A stretch of 64,000 nucleotides of DNA from Flavobacteriaceae bacterium UBA3339 (GCA_002360925.1 DERN01000015.1:41489-105488); one strand, 5' to 3'; positions 50,837 through 60,842 are shown, numbered from the stretch's first letter. A program made the numbers and translations. Notes: generated from the letters alone by a model not told the origin.

Positions 50837-51541
50837 TTACCCATTCACCAAAACAAAAGTATGACAACCAACAATTGCAGCAGTCTCTGTTCGCAAGCGT
50901 GTGTTTCCTAAAGCAACAGGAGAGAAATTTTTAGTAAAAGCTTTTTCTATTTCATTACTAGAAAAATCACCTTCTGGACCGATAAGTAAAGTATAGTTTT
51001 GGTTTGGTTTAATTTCGTTTTTTAATTCTTTTTTCGAAGTTTCTTCACAATGTGCAATGAATTTCTGGCCTGAAATATCTTGTTTTATAAAATCACTAAA
51101 CTTAATTGGATCATTTAATTTAGGAAGATAAAACTGATTAGATTGTTTCATTGCACTGATTAAAATTTTATCGAAACGTTCCGTTTTAATTATTTTACGT
51201 TCGGAATGATCACAAATAATCGGAGTAATTTCATCAAAGCCAATTTCAGTTGCTTTTTCCAAAAACCATTCGTAGCGATCATTCATTTTAGTTGGTGCTA
51301 CAGCTAGGTGAATTTTATAAGGGCGTTTTTCAAAAAACTGATGTTCTACAATTTTTACTACACATTTTCTTTCAGAAGCCAATGTGATTTCAGAAATAAA
51401 TAAAAATCCTTTTCCGTTGGTAATGTGTAAATTATCACCTTCTTGTTTGCGTAAAACTTTAACTATGTGTTTGCTTTCTTCTTTATCAAAAATAAAGTCA
51501 TTGTTGTTTACATCTATATCCGGAGCGTAAAATAATTGCAT
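50837..51541 (-). CDS. rsmE: 16S rRNA m3U1498 methyltransferase RsmE
   Basis: 234 residues from MQLFYAPDID (an upstream ATG at 51580 lies in the end of tsaD and gives a non-family extension). SPOUT-fold RsmE: N-terminal PUA-like part (FIFDKEESKHIVKVLRKQEGD), then KMNDRYEWFLEKATEIGFDEITPI, SAMKQSNQFYLPKL, and the knot LLIGPEGDFSSNEIE with ALGNTRLRTETAA. It uses SAM to methylate U1498 of 16S rRNA. It starts two bases after the tsaD stop, so they share a transcript. Confidence 0.94.
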   Translation of the reverse strand: MQLFYAPDIDVNNNDFIFDKEESKHIVKVLRKQEGDNLHITNGKGFLFISEITLASERKCVVKIVEHQFFEKRPYKIHLAVAPTKMNDRYEWFLEKATEIGFDEITPIICDHSERKIIKTERFDKILISAMKQSNQFYLPKLNDPIKFSDFIKQDISGQKFIAHCEETSKKELKNEIKPNQNYTLLIGPEGDFSSNEIEKAFTKNFSPVALGNTRLRTETAAIVGCHTFVLVNG

Positions 51542-51542
51542 A

Positions 51543-52562
51543 TTAAAATTCCATTCTTGCTTTAGAAACAATTTCGGCATTGCTAAAAATACCTAATCTA
51601 TATTTATGAAAACCAACAATTCCAATCATCGCGGCATTATCGGTTGTGTATTCAAATTTTGGAATAAACGTTTTCCAACCGTATTTAGTTTCGGTTTCTT
51701 TTAAAGCAGATCGAATTCCTGAATTTGCAGAAACGCCACCGCCAATTGCAATTTGTCTTATTCCGGTTTCGTTTACGGCTACTTTCAATTTATCTAGTAA
51801 AATCTGAATGATAATATGTTGAATAGATGCACAAATATCATCCAAGTTTTCTTGAATAAAATTAGGATTCTTTTGAACTTCTTTCTGAATAAAATATAGA
51901 ATCTGTGTTTTTAATCCCGAAAAACTAAAATCAAGTCCGTTTACTTTAGGTTTGGTGAACGAAAAAGCTTTCGGATTCCCATTTTTTGCATGTTTATCAA
52001 TCAAAGGTCCACCCGGATAAGGAAAACCTAAAATTTTAGCCGTTTTATCAAAAGCTTCTCCAACTGCATCATCGGTCGTTTCGCCTAAAATTTCCATTTC
52101 AACAAAAGAATTTACTTTAACAATTTGCGTGTGTCCGCCACTAATAGTCAAAGCTAAAAACGGAAATTTAGGTTTTTCATAGCCTTCTTCTTCAATAAAA
52201 TGTGCCAAAATATGTGCATGCATATGATTTACCGCAATTAACGGAATGTTTAAAGCCATGCTCATCGATTTGGCAAAAGATCCGCCAACTAAAAGCGACC
52301 CCATTAATCCAGGACCTTGTGTAAAAGCAATTGCGCTTAAATCTTTCGGAGTAATTCCGGCTTTTTTCAAAGCTACATCAACCGTTGGAACAATGTTTTG
52401 TTGGTGCGCGCGCGAAGCCAATTCGGGAATAACGCCGCCATAAGCTTCATGAATTTCTTGTTTTGCCACAACATTGCTCAATACTTTTTCGTTACATAAT
52501 ACAGCTGCGCCGGTATCATCGCACGAACTTTCAATGGCTAAAATATAAGTTGGTTTTTCCAT
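51543..52562 (-). CDS. tsaD: tRNA N6-adenosine threonylcarbamoyltransferase TsaD
   Basis: 339 residues, catalytic subunit for t6A37 formation on ANN-decoding tRNAs. Family marks are ILAIESSCDDTGAAV (8-22), the metal ligands in VNHMHAH (His113 and His117), LTISGGHTQIV, DDAVGEAFDKTAKILG, YPGGPLIDKHA and the phosphate loop GGGVSANSGIR. It acts in the cytosol with TsaB and TsaE. A TAAATTTG box (complement of 52653-52660) is a likely -7 element, lying inside the first codons of tamB. Confidence 0.95.
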   Translation of the reverse strand: MEKPTYILAIESSCDDTGAAVLCNEKVLSNVVAKQEIHEAYGGVIPELASRAHQQNIVPTVDVALKKAGITPKDLSAIAFTQGPGLMGSLLVGGSFAKSMSMALNIPLIAVNHMHAHILAHFIEEEGYEKPKFPFLALTISGGHTQIVKVNSFVEMEILGETTDDAVGEAFDKTAKILGFPYPGGPLIDKHAKNGNPKAFSFTKPKVNGLDFSFSGLKTQILYFIQKEVQKNPNFIQENLDDICASIQHIIIQILLDKLKVAVNETGIRQIAIGGGVSANSGIRSALKETETKYGWKTFIPKFEYTTDNAAMIGIVGFHKYRLGIFSNAEIVSKARMEF

Positions 52563-52605
52563 TGTTTATATTCCGTATAATTTCCGGTTAAAGTGCATTT
52601 TAATC

Positions 52606-55600
52606 ATGTTTTCTAAGCAGGAAATTACTATTTTTGTTTCTTGTTTATTATGCAAATTTAAAACAAATACGGCTATCAAAAAACTTTTAAAAATACTGTT
52701 TGGATTATTATTGGGTTTGGCATTGGTATTTATACTTGCCGCCGTAATTATTACTACACCAATAGTTCAAACAGAAATAGCACATTACGCCACAGAAAAA
52801 GTCAATAAACATTTTAATATTCGTACTTCGATTGGGCAAGTTGCGATTCAGTTAAACGGAAGTGTTTTATTAAAACAAGTTCATGTTTTAGACGATCATA
52901 ACAACGATTTGGCTTTTATAGATCGTTTGTACACCAATATTGGCGATTTTAAACAGTTGACTGAAGGGAAATTGCTTTTTGGAAGTACCGAACTTGAAGA
53001 TACACATTTCCATATTCGAAAATATAAAGGCGACACACTTACCAATTTAGATAAGTTTATTGCTGTTTTTGATGATGGAAAACCAGGCGACGGAAAGTTT
53101 TTCATGAAGATTGACGATTTGGAATTAACAAATGGACAATTTAGTATTACAGATGATAATACCGGAAATACACCAATCGATTTTAATGAAATGAATGGTT
53201 CGTTAAATAATTTTATTGTTCGCGGACCAAATATAGATGCCGACATTACGAGTTTAAGTTTTAAAGATAAACGAGGAATTGAAGTTAAAGATTTGGTTAG
53301 TAGTTTTTCTATGACCAAAACATCGATGGATTTAAAACCTTTTGCAATTGAAACGAAAGATTCGTATGTAAAAGGAACGATTGAAATGCGTTACAATGAA
53401 GGCGATTTAAAATACTTTACCGAAAAAGTTAATTTAAATGTCGATTTACAGAAATCAAAAGTAGCTACAAACGATTTAAAGTTGTTTTACGATGAATTCG
53501 GCGCAAACAATATGCTGTATTTAAACACAAAAGCAAAAGGAACTTTAAACGATTTTAAACTCGAAAATACAAAACTTTCTGACAAATTTGGATCTGAAAT
53601 TATTGGAGGATTTGCTTTAAAAAATCTGTTTGTTAAAAAAGATCCGTTTAAAATAGAAGCAAATCTAGATCGTTTAAGCATTACCCGCGAAAATGCGGTG
53701 GCACTTTTACCAAATATTTTAAATAATGCGTTGCCAAACGAACTTCAAAATCTTGGACTTCTATTTTTAACGGGAAATGTTGTTTACGAAAACTTTCATG
53801 TCGATGCTGATGTTGAAGCTACAACCGCTTTAGGCTTTGCAAAAGCAGATGTGGAACTTTGGAATGTAAATCAAAAACAAAGTGCAACTTATAAAGGCGA
53901 TATTGTTTTAGATAATTTCGATATTGGAAAATTAATAGCAAACGAAAAGTTAGGAACGGCAACATTGACAGCTTCGGTCGACGGAAAAAGTTTTGATCCC
54001 GAATCGTTCAATACTGTTTTAAAAAGTGAAGTCACTTCATTTGGTTTTAACGGTTACAATTACGAGAATATTTCGATCGACGGAAATTTGAAACTTCCTG
54101 CCTATACCGGAAGTTTGGTGAGTAAAGATCCAAATGCTTTAATTGATTTTGATGGAACTTTAGATTTATCTTTAGATCGAGTTGCAGTTGATTTTAAAGC
54201 CGATATAGAACATTTAAATATGAATGCGCTTCGAATCGTTAATGATTCGTTAGGTGTTTTCAAAGGACATTTCGAGTTAACCGGAACCGGAAAAAACATC
54301 GATTTGTTCGAAGGAACTATTTTGGCGCAAAATGCTTCATACACTAATTCACACGCAACGTACGATTTCGATCATTTGTTTATTCAATCGGTTTTCGAAG
54401 AAAATAATATTAGAAACATCAATATCGAATCAACCGATATTGTAAATGGGCACATTCGCGGAAATTTTAAATACAATCAATTAACTTCGATTGTAGAAAA
54501 TACGTTGGGAAGCATTTATAAAAACTATTTGCCTTTTAATATTGGCAAAGATCAGTTTATTGAATACGATTTACAAATTCAGAATAAAGTAGTCGATTTA
54601 TTAGTTCCGCATCTCGAAATTTCAGACGAAACTTCTGTTTCTGGAAAAATTACGGCTGATACGGGCGAGTTTCTTTTAAACATGAACGCTCCTTTTGTAA
54701 AATACAAGCAAAATAAAATCAGCAATTTAAAAGTTGATGTAAACAGTCTGAATCAAAGTAAAAATGCCTTTGTTTCAATGGATACGATCGATTTAAAGAT
54801 TTACAAAATGTATGATTTTGTTCTAAATAATTCCAAAAGAAACGATACATTGTTTGTTGATACGAAGTTTAAAGGCGGAACCGATTCAAACGATGCCTAT
54901 AATTTAAACTTGTATCATACGATTAACGACGAAAATAAATCTATTGTTGGAATCGATAAATCCGAAATTAAATTTAAAGAATCGGTTTGGTATCTAAATG
55001 AGTTTAATGATACCAAAAATAGAATCATTTTCAATAAAAAGATTAATGATTTTACGATAGAAGAAATCGAATTATCGCACAATGAACAATCCGTAATGTT
55101 AGACGGGAATATGCGCGGAAACGATTATAAAAATCTGAATTTGAATTTTGAAAATGTAGATTTAGATAAAATTACGCCCGATTTAGAAAACTTGACGTTT
55201 GGTGGATTGCTAAACGGAAACATTTCGTTTATTCAAGAACACAACGTTTTTAAACCGAAATCGAAGTTAAATATTCAGAATTTAGAAATTAATGATGTTC
55301 TTTTGGGGCTGTTTAATTTTGAGGTAGAAGGCGATGAATCACTTACAAACTTTAAAGTAAAATCGAATATTGTAAATAATTTTACCGAAAGTTTCTATAT
55401 GAACGGAATGGTTCATATAACAAAAAGTAAAAGCGAATTAGATCTCGATGCAGGCTTAAATAAATTAGATTTAAAGGCGATTTCACCATTTTTATCTTCG
55501 ATTATGTCCGATATGCGTGGAAATGCTTCGGGAAGAGTTACAATTCAAGGAACACACAATAATCCGGATATTGAAGGTAAATTATACTTGAATGATGCCG

Positions 55601-57171
55601 GAATGCGTCCCGTTTTTACAGGAGTTGATTATTTATTCGACGAAAATGCACCTTTAGATGTAACCGAAAATCAGTTTATTTTACGAAACGTAAATATTAC
55701 CGATTCTAAACACAAAACAAAAGGAGTTTTAAACGGAGTTATTTCACATAATAAACTAAAAAATTGGAATGTCGATGCTAAATTATCTTCTAACAATTTA
55801 TTGGCGTTAGATTTACAATATAAAGAAGGAACGCCTTATTACGGAACTGCTTTTATCGACGGAACAGCAACAATTAAAGGTCCGGTTGAAGCTTTGGTTG
55901 TAGAAATTGTTGCAAAGTCAAAACCAGGAACAAAAATTAAAATTCCGCTAGATGATGCAGGCGGTTTGGGCGATAATAATTATGTTCATTTCCTTTCGCC
56001 GGAAGAAAAAGCGAATCGTTTAAAGGGAATTCAAACTCCTTTAACAAATAATCGTTTTGGCGGAGTTCAGCTTAATTTTGAATTCTATATTACAACCGAT
56101 GCTGAAATCGAAATCCTTTTAGATCGTGCTTCCGGACACGGAATGAAAGGAAGCGGAGCTGGTTTCATCACAATGGAAATTAATACGTTGGGAAGATTTA
56201 ATATGTGGGGAGATTTTATGGTTTATAATGGAGAATATAATTTTAAATACGGCGGAATTATTGATAAAAAACTCGATGTTGTAAAATATGGAACTATTCG
56301 TTGGGAAGGCGAGCCTTTAAATGCTGTTTTAGATTTAAAAGCGGTTTACAAAACGCAATCAAATCCGGGAACAATTATTGAAAGTTCAGAAATCAATAGA
56401 AAAGTTGATACCGAAGTTGCTATTGTTTTACAAGGGAATTTAAGTAGTCCAGAAATCGATTTCTTGATTGATTTTCCAAATGTTAGTTCAAGTATAAAGT
56501 CTGAAATTGAATATAAATTAGCCGATAAAGATACACGTGAAACTCAAGCAATGGCATTGTTGGCAACAGGAAGTTTCCTTTCGACCACAAATGCAAAAAA
56601 CGCTGTTTACGGAAACCTGTTTGAGCGTGCAAGTAGCTTGTTTGATGATTTGTTTTCTGATGCAGAAGGAAAATTCCAAGTAGGATTAAACTATTCGCAA
56701 AGTGAACGAAATCCTTATTTGCAAGAAACAGACGAAGCACGAGTTGGTGTAACCTTTTCGACAAAGATTACCGACAAAATTTTAGTTAATAGTAAATTAG
56801 GAGTTCCGATTGGCGGACGAGAAGAAAATGTGATTGTGGGCGATATTGAAGTTCAATTATTGTTAAATCAAGACGGAACGTTGCGTGCAAGAGTTTTTAA
56901 CCGAGAAAATACGATTAATTATATTGGTGAAGGAATTGGTTATACGCAAGGAGTTGGTTTATCGTACGAAGTAGATTTTAATACTTTTAGAGAATTGCTT
57001 CACAAAATAATGGCAAAAGCTCAACAACGAAGTGAAGCCAGAAAGAAGAAGAAAGAACAAAAAGAAAATACTCCGAATCAGGATGATGATTATGGAGTAG
57101 AATTTTTGAAATTTCAAGAAAAGCGTCGCGAAGACACACAAGACGAAAATAAAGAAAAGCCGGAATCATAG
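52606..57171 (+). CDS. tamB: TamB-family translocation and assembly module protein
   Basis: 1521-residue giant with an N-terminal membrane helix (about 27-50, LLKILFGLLLGLALVFILAAVII) and a long periplasmic run of short beta repeats that continues to about residue 1470. The C-terminal DUF490 region contains FNMWGDFMVYNGEYNFKYGGII and IDFLIDFP, as TamB proteins show, followed by a charged tail. It is thought to form a hydrophobic groove that carries lipid between the inner and outer membranes. The first ATG is used although the N-terminal 25 residues look non-native. It is divergent from tsaD. Confidence 0.88.
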   Translation: MFSKQEITIFVSCLLCKFKTNTAIKKLLKILFGLLLGLALVFILAAVIITTPIVQTEIAHYATEKVNKHFNIRTSIGQVAIQLNGSVLLKQVHVLDDHNNDLAFIDRLYTNIGDFKQLTEGKLLFGSTELEDTHFHIRKYKGDTLTNLDKFIAVFDDGKPGDGKFFMKIDDLELTNGQFSITDDNTGNTPIDFNEMNGSLNNFIVRGPNIDADITSLSFKDKRGIEVKDLVSSFSMTKTSMDLKPFAIETKDSYVKGTIEMRYNEGDLKYFTEKVNLNVDLQKSKVATNDLKLFYDEFGANNMLYLNTKAKGTLNDFKLENTKLSDKFGSEIIGGFALKNLFVKKDPFKIEANLDRLSITRENAVALLPNILNNALPNELQNLGLLFLTGNVVYENFHVDADVEATTALGFAKADVELWNVNQKQSATYKGDIVLDNFDIGKLIANEKLGTATLTASVDGKSFDPESFNTVLKSEVTSFGFNGYNYENISIDGNLKLPAYTGSLVSKDPNALIDFDGTLDLSLDRVAVDFKADIEHLNMNALRIVNDSLGVFKGHFELTGTGKNIDLFEGTILAQNASYTNSHATYDFDHLFIQSVFEENNIRNINIESTDIVNGHIRGNFKYNQLTSIVENTLGSIYKNYLPFNIGKDQFIEYDLQIQNKVVDLLVPHLEISDETSVSGKITADTGEFLLNMNAPFVKYKQNKISNLKVDVNSLNQSKNAFVSMDTIDLKIYKMYDFVLNNSKRNDTLFVDTKFKGGTDSNDAYNLNLYHTINDENKSIVGIDKSEIKFKESVWYLNEFNDTKNRIIFNKKINDFTIEEIELSHNEQSVMLDGNMRGNDYKNLNLNFENVDLDKITPDLENLTFGGLLNGNISFIQEHNVFKPKSKLNIQNLEINDVLLGLFNFEVEGDESLTNFKVKSNIVNNFTESFYMNGMVHITKSKSELDLDAGLNKLDLKAISPFLSSIMSDMRGNASGRVTIQGTHNNPDIEGKLYLNDAGMRPVFTGVDYLFDENAPLDVTENQFILRNVNITDSKHKTKGVLNGVISHNKLKNWNVDAKLSSNNLLALDLQYKEGTPYYGTAFIDGTATIKGPVEALVVEIVAKSKPGTKIKIPLDDAGGLGDNNYVHFLSPEEKANRLKGIQTPLTNNRFGGVQLNFEFYITTDAEIEILLDRASGHGMKGSGAGFITMEINTLGRFNMWGDFMVYNGEYNFKYGGIIDKKLDVVKYGTIRWEGEPLNAVLDLKAVYKTQSNPGTIIESSEINRKVDTEVAIVLQGNLSSPEIDFLIDFPNVSSSIKSEIEYKLADKDTRETQAMALLATGSFLSTTNAKNAVYGNLFERASSLFDDLFSDAEGKFQVGLNYSQSERNPYLQETDEARVGVTFSTKITDKILVNSKLGVPIGGREENVIVGDIEVQLLLNQDGTLRARVFNRENTINYIGEGIGYTQGVGLSYEVDFNTFRELLHKIMAKAQQRSEARKKKKEQKENTPNQDDDYGVEFLKFQEKRREDTQDENKEKPES

Positions 57172-57183
57172 ATTCTGGCTTTT
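57155..57183 (+). terminator. terminator formed by the end of tamB
   Basis: A 13-bp stem AAAAGCCGGAATC / GATTCTGGCTTTT (one G-T pair) with loop ATA includes the last tamB codons and its TAG (57169-57171). T-rich sequence follows. Confidence 0.7.
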
Positions 57184-57216
57184 TTGTATATTTACTTAAA
57201 AACGAAAAATCTAGAA

Positions 57217-58206
57217 ATGAATTTAAAGGGAATAAAAAAAATGGGAGTTTTAACTTCAGGTGGCGATGCGCCCGGAATGAACGCGGCAATTCGAGCTGTT
57301 GTTAGAGCTTGTACTTATTACGAAGTGGCTTGTTTTGGAATATTTCGCGGTTTTCAAGGTTTGATTGAAGGCGATTTAAAAGAAATGGGACCGCGCGATG
57401 TTAAATATATAATCAGTAAAGGCGGTACCATTTTAAAATCGGCTCGTTCTAAAGATTTTATGACGGTAGAAGGACGCCAAAAAGCTTATGAAACTTTAAA
57501 GAAACATGAAATTGATGCGTTGATTGTAATTGGTGGAGATGGAAGTTTTACAGGTGCCATGATATTATCGAACGAGTTTAATATTCCGGTTATAGGAATT
57601 CCCGGAACAATTGATAACGACATTTACGGAACTTCACACACAATAGGCTACGATACTGCTTTAAATACGGTAATTGAAGCAGTTGATAAAATTCGTGATA
57701 CGGCAACTTCTCATAAACGAATCTTTTTCGTAGAAGTTATGGGACGTGATGCTGGTTATATTGCGTTGAATTCAGGAGTTGGAGCAGGAGCAGAAGTGAT
57801 TCTGATTCCGGAAGAAAATTTAGGACTTCCAAAATTACTCGAAAAATTAAAACGAAGTAAAGCTTCAGGAAAATCATCATGCATTGTAATTGTTGCAGAA
57901 GGAGAAAAATCGGGAAAAAATGTATATGAATTAAGCAATTATGTAGAAGAAAATCTCCCCGAATACGATGTTCGTGTTTCAGTCATCGGACATATTCAAC
58001 GCGGCGGATCTCCAAGTTGTTTCGATCGAGTTTTAGCAAGTAGAATAGGAGTAGAAGCTGTAGAATCGCTTTTAAAAGGCAAACGAAATAGTATGATTGG
58101 TTTGTTAGACGATAAAATGGCGCATACGCCTTTAGAAAAAGCAATTAAAGGGGAAGCAAGAATAGACGAAGAATTAATTAGAATTTCAGATATATTGTCG
58201 ATATAA
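57217..58206 (+). CDS. pfkA: ATP-dependent 6-phosphofructokinase
   Basis: Glycolytic kinase making fructose-1,6-bisphosphate, 329 residues from MNLKGIKKMGVLTSGGDAPGM. The ATP site GVLTSGGDAPGMNAAIR, VIGGDGSFTGA, the catalytic PGTIDNDIYGTSHTIGYDTA, EVMGRDAGYIAL and HIQRGGSPSCFDRVLA are complete. A TTG upstream (57184) overlaps the terminator and is not preferred. Three bases after its stop comes gapA, so these two glycolytic genes form an operon. Confidence 0.95.
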   Translation: MNLKGIKKMGVLTSGGDAPGMNAAIRAVVRACTYYEVACFGIFRGFQGLIEGDLKEMGPRDVKYIISKGGTILKSARSKDFMTVEGRQKAYETLKKHEIDALIVIGGDGSFTGAMILSNEFNIPVIGIPGTIDNDIYGTSHTIGYDTALNTVIEAVDKIRDTATSHKRIFFVEVMGRDAGYIALNSGVGAGAEVILIPEENLGLPKLLEKLKRSKASGKSSCIVIVAEGEKSGKNVYELSNYVEENLPEYDVRVSVIGHIQRGGSPSCFDRVLASRIGVEAVESLLKGKRNSMIGLLDDKMAHTPLEKAIKGEARIDEELIRISDILSI

Positions 58207-58209
58207 ATT

Positions 58210-59214
58210 ATGGAAAAAGTAAAAGTTGGAATAAACGGTTTTGGAAGAATTGGTCGATTAGTATTGCGCGAATCTTTCGAACGAAACGATGTAGAAATTG
58301 TTGCAATAAACGATTTAATGGAAATTGATCTTTTAGCGTATCTGCTAAAATACGATTCAGTTCACGGAACATTCAAAAAGGAAATTAAGATTGAAGGAAA
58401 TCATCTTATTATTGAAGGACAGAAAATTCGAGTTACTTCAGAAAAAGATCCTTCTTTATTAAAATGGAACGAAGTAAACGCCGAAATCATTGCAGATTGT
58501 TCAGGAGTTTTTAAAACAATGGATAAAGCAAATGCGCATTTAAAAGGAGGAGCTAAAAAAGTGGTGATTTCTTCTCCGTCTGACGATATTCCTATGTTTG
58601 TAATGGGCGTAAACGAAGATAAAATGACGAAAGAAGATACAATTATTTCAAATGCTTCGTGCACAACCAATTGTTTGGCACCAATAGCCAAAATCTTGAA
58701 TGATGAATTTGGAATTGTAGAAGGTTTAATGACAACGGTTCATGCGGCTACAGCCTCTCAATTAGTGGTTGACGGAGCTTCTAAAAAAGATTTTCGTGGC
58801 GGACGTTCGGCTTTAAATAACATTATTCCGGCAAGTACTGGCGCGGCAAAAGCGGTTACAAAAGTTATTCCTGAATTAGAAGGAAAACTTACCGGAATGG
58901 CTTTTCGTATTCCTACGCCAAATGTTTCGGTTGTTGATTTAACAGTGAAATTAGCAAAACCAACATCTTACGAAAACTTAATGGAAGTGTTTAAAAAAGC
59001 TTCTGAAAGCAATTATAAAGGAATTGTTGGTTTTACGACCGATGCGGTAGTTTCTCAGGATTTCCTTTCAGATACTCGAACATCCATTATCGATGCTGAA
59101 GCCGGAATTGCTTTAAACGATACTTTTTTCAAAATCGTTTCGTGGTACGACAATGAATATGGTTATTCTGCCAAACTTTTAGACTTAATTGTCTATGTAA
59201 ATAAATTAAATTAA
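58210..59214 (+). CDS. gapA: glyceraldehyde-3-phosphate dehydrogenase (type I)
   Basis: 334 residues: NAD-binding N-terminus GINGFGRIGRLVLR, catalytic Cys151 in SNASCTTNCLAP (148-159), TTVHAATASQLVVDG, RGGRSALNNIIPASTGAAKAV and WYDNEYGYSAKLLDL. Converts glyceraldehyde-3-P to 1,3-bisphosphoglycerate with NAD. It is joined to pfkA (3-base gap) and ends in a hairpin just before the next gene. Confidence 0.96.
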   Translation: MEKVKVGINGFGRIGRLVLRESFERNDVEIVAINDLMEIDLLAYLLKYDSVHGTFKKEIKIEGNHLIIEGQKIRVTSEKDPSLLKWNEVNAEIIADCSGVFKTMDKANAHLKGGAKKVVISSPSDDIPMFVMGVNEDKMTKEDTIISNASCTTNCLAPIAKILNDEFGIVEGLMTTVHAATASQLVVDGASKKDFRGGRSALNNIIPASTGAAKAVTKVIPELEGKLTGMAFRIPTPNVSVVDLTVKLAKPTSYENLMEVFKKASESNYKGIVGFTTDAVVSQDFLSDTRTSIIDAEAGIALNDTFFKIVSWYDNEYGYSAKLLDLIVYVNKLN

Positions 59215-59223
59215 CGTATTTTG

Positions 59224-59249
59224 TACCCGAATATAATTCGGGTATTTTT
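59224..59249 (+). terminator. terminator abutting the next start codon
   Basis: A 9-bp stem TACCCGAAT / ATTCGGGTA with loop ATA, followed by TTTTT (59245-59249), and the ATG of the following gene at 59250. The run of T therefore occupies the ribosome-binding region of the next gene. Confidence 0.75.
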
Positions 59250-60095
59250 ATGAAATTCGTTGTCGATAGTGGTTCAACAAAAGCAGATTGGTTGCTTTTT
59301 AATAGTAAAGAATATTTAGGAGTTTACAATACTTTAGGGTTGAATCCGGAAGTGTTGGATCGTGAAGTTTTGGTAGAACGAATGTTGAATAATGAAGAGC
59401 TCTCGAATTTAAGAACTTCAATTAAAGAAATCCATTTTTACGGATCAGGATGTGGAACTAATCACGCAAAAAAAATCATAAAGGAGGCTTTGGAAGAAGT
59501 TTTTAAGAATGTAACTTTTTTCGAAATTCTAGAAGATACTTATGCAGCGGTTTATGCAACATGTCAGGATTTAAAACCAGGAATTGTTTGTATCAACGGA
59601 ACAGGTTCGAACTGTAGCTTCTTTGACGGAAAGAATGTGGAAACGGCAATAGATTCTTTAGGATATTTGGCAATGGATGATTGTTCGGGAGTAGATTTTG
59701 GTAGAAAATTAGTTCGAACATATTATCTTAATATAATGCCTTTGCATTTAAAGATTGAATTTGAAAAAACCTATAATTTAGATTCGGCTTATATCAAACA
59801 ACATTTTTATAAAGAGCCCAATCCAAATGCTTATTTAGCTTCTTTTTTACCTTTTTTAATTACACATAAAAAGGATCCTTTTTTGAAGGAAATGATTTTA
59901 GAAACGATGCAGTTTTTTGTAGATCATTATATAAAACAATACAAAAACTATTTAGAAATTCCGATACATTTTATTGGATCGACAGCCTTTTTATTACAAG
60001 AAGAATTTAAAGAAATATTGGAAAAGAATCGATTGAAGATTGGTATTTTCTATCAAAAACCAATCGATGGATTAATTGAATTTCATAAAAAATAA
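59250..60095 (+). CDS. BadF/BadG-type ATPase (N-acetylglucosamine-kinase-like)
   Basis: 281 residues of the ASKHA fold. The phosphate-1 motif is MKFVVDSGSTKADWLL, phosphate-2 is IVCINGTGSNCSFFDGK and the adenosine region is IHFIGSTAFLLQEEF. LDDCSGVDFGRKL-like text (MDDCSGVDFGRKLV) matches the GlcNAc kinase group of the BadF/BadG family, so an amino-sugar kinase is likely. The gene starts right after the gapA terminator, with no visible ribosome site, so it may be read at low level through the terminator or from a promoter within gapA. Confidence 0.85.
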   Translation: MKFVVDSGSTKADWLLFNSKEYLGVYNTLGLNPEVLDREVLVERMLNNEELSNLRTSIKEIHFYGSGCGTNHAKKIIKEALEEVFKNVTFFEILEDTYAAVYATCQDLKPGIVCINGTGSNCSFFDGKNVETAIDSLGYLAMDDCSGVDFGRKLVRTYYLNIMPLHLKIEFEKTYNLDSAYIKQHFYKEPNPNAYLASFLPFLITHKKDPFLKEMILETMQFFVDHYIKQYKNYLEIPIHFIGSTAFLLQEEFKEILEKNRLKIGIFYQKPIDGLIEFHKK

Positions 60096-60121
60096 AAAGG
60101 AACCTAATTAGGTTCCTTTTT
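60094..60121. terminator. bidirectional terminator after BadF-type gene
   Basis: A palindrome: AAAAAGGAACC, loop TAATTA, GGTTCCTTTTT, with T-runs both ways. It sits between convergent stops at 60095 and 60125. Confidence 0.85.
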
Positions 60122-60124
60122 ATT

Positions 60125-60610
60125 TTAGAATTTAAATCGAGCTCCAAGACCAAAGTCTGGACCAAAATTATTATCATGATAATCTGTCAAATAGATTTCT
60201 GGTCTAAAATCAACAAAAACTTGTAAAGGAAAATCGAAGTTATATTCAACACCAATATTTCCGTCAATTGCTAAAATAGCACCAGAATCATCATGATTTC
60301 CCCAGTCATATTTCCATGAACCCAATGAAGCTCCAACTCCGGCATACCAATGAAAACCACCTTCGATATTCCAAACCCATTGATATAAACCAGATAATTT
60401 AAAAGCATCGACATGTTTGCTTTGTCTAAATCCAAGATCCAACTCTAAACGATTTGAGCTGTTTAACAATCTTTGATAAGAAATTTCAGGACCAAAACCA
60501 TCGTTATGGCTAAAACGTAAACCAATTGCATTTTTAGAAATTCCTTCCTGAGCCTGTGTAATCGTCACTCCAGCTAGAGCAACAACGACTGTTAAAAGTA
60601 TTCTTTTCAT
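60125..60610 (-). CDS. small outer-membrane beta-barrel-like protein
   Basis: 161 residues with a signal peptide (RILLTVVVALAGVTITQAQ). The mature part alternates polar and aromatic residues (IGLRFSHNDGFGPEISYQRL, GLYQWVWNIEGGFHWYAGVGASLG) and ends in phenylalanine (FGLGARFKF), which fits an eight-stranded barrel inserted by BAM. Function unknown. A TAAATTTG box (complement of 60628-60635) is a likely promoter. Confidence 0.7.
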   Translation of the reverse strand: MKRILLTVVVALAGVTITQAQEGISKNAIGLRFSHNDGFGPEISYQRLLNSSNRLELDLGFRQSKHVDAFKLSGLYQWVWNIEGGFHWYAGVGASLGSWKYDWGNHDDSGAILAIDGNIGVEYNFDFPLQVFVDFRPEIYLTDYHDNNFGPDFGLGARFKF

Positions 60611-60627
60611 AATCTTAATTTTTTTAT

Positions 60628-60635
60628 CAAATTTA
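60628..60635 (-). promoter_or_regulatory. putative -7 box of small barrel gene
   Basis: The complement reads TAAATTTG, with CTTG about 20 bases upstream, 17 bases before the ATG. Confidence 0.5.
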
Positions 60636-60815
60636 ACTTAAAATTAATTTTGATGCAAGTTTAGAAGAGAGAAAACAAAACAAGAAACCTATTTTTATTT
60701 CAGAACATAAGATGATTTCTCTAACAATTTAAACGAAATCATTGAAAGAATATTACCTCTAAATCATCAAAAAATATTATTCCTTTAATACATTGCAAAA
60801 CATCGATTTTAAATG

Positions 60816-60823
60816 TAAATTTG
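60816..60823 (+). promoter_or_regulatory. putative -7 box of purM promoter
   Basis: TAAATTTG with TTG about 20 bases upstream (60793-60795), 19 bases before the ATG at 60843. Confidence 0.6.
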
Positions 60824-60842
60824 CACGAACAACACACAAAAT

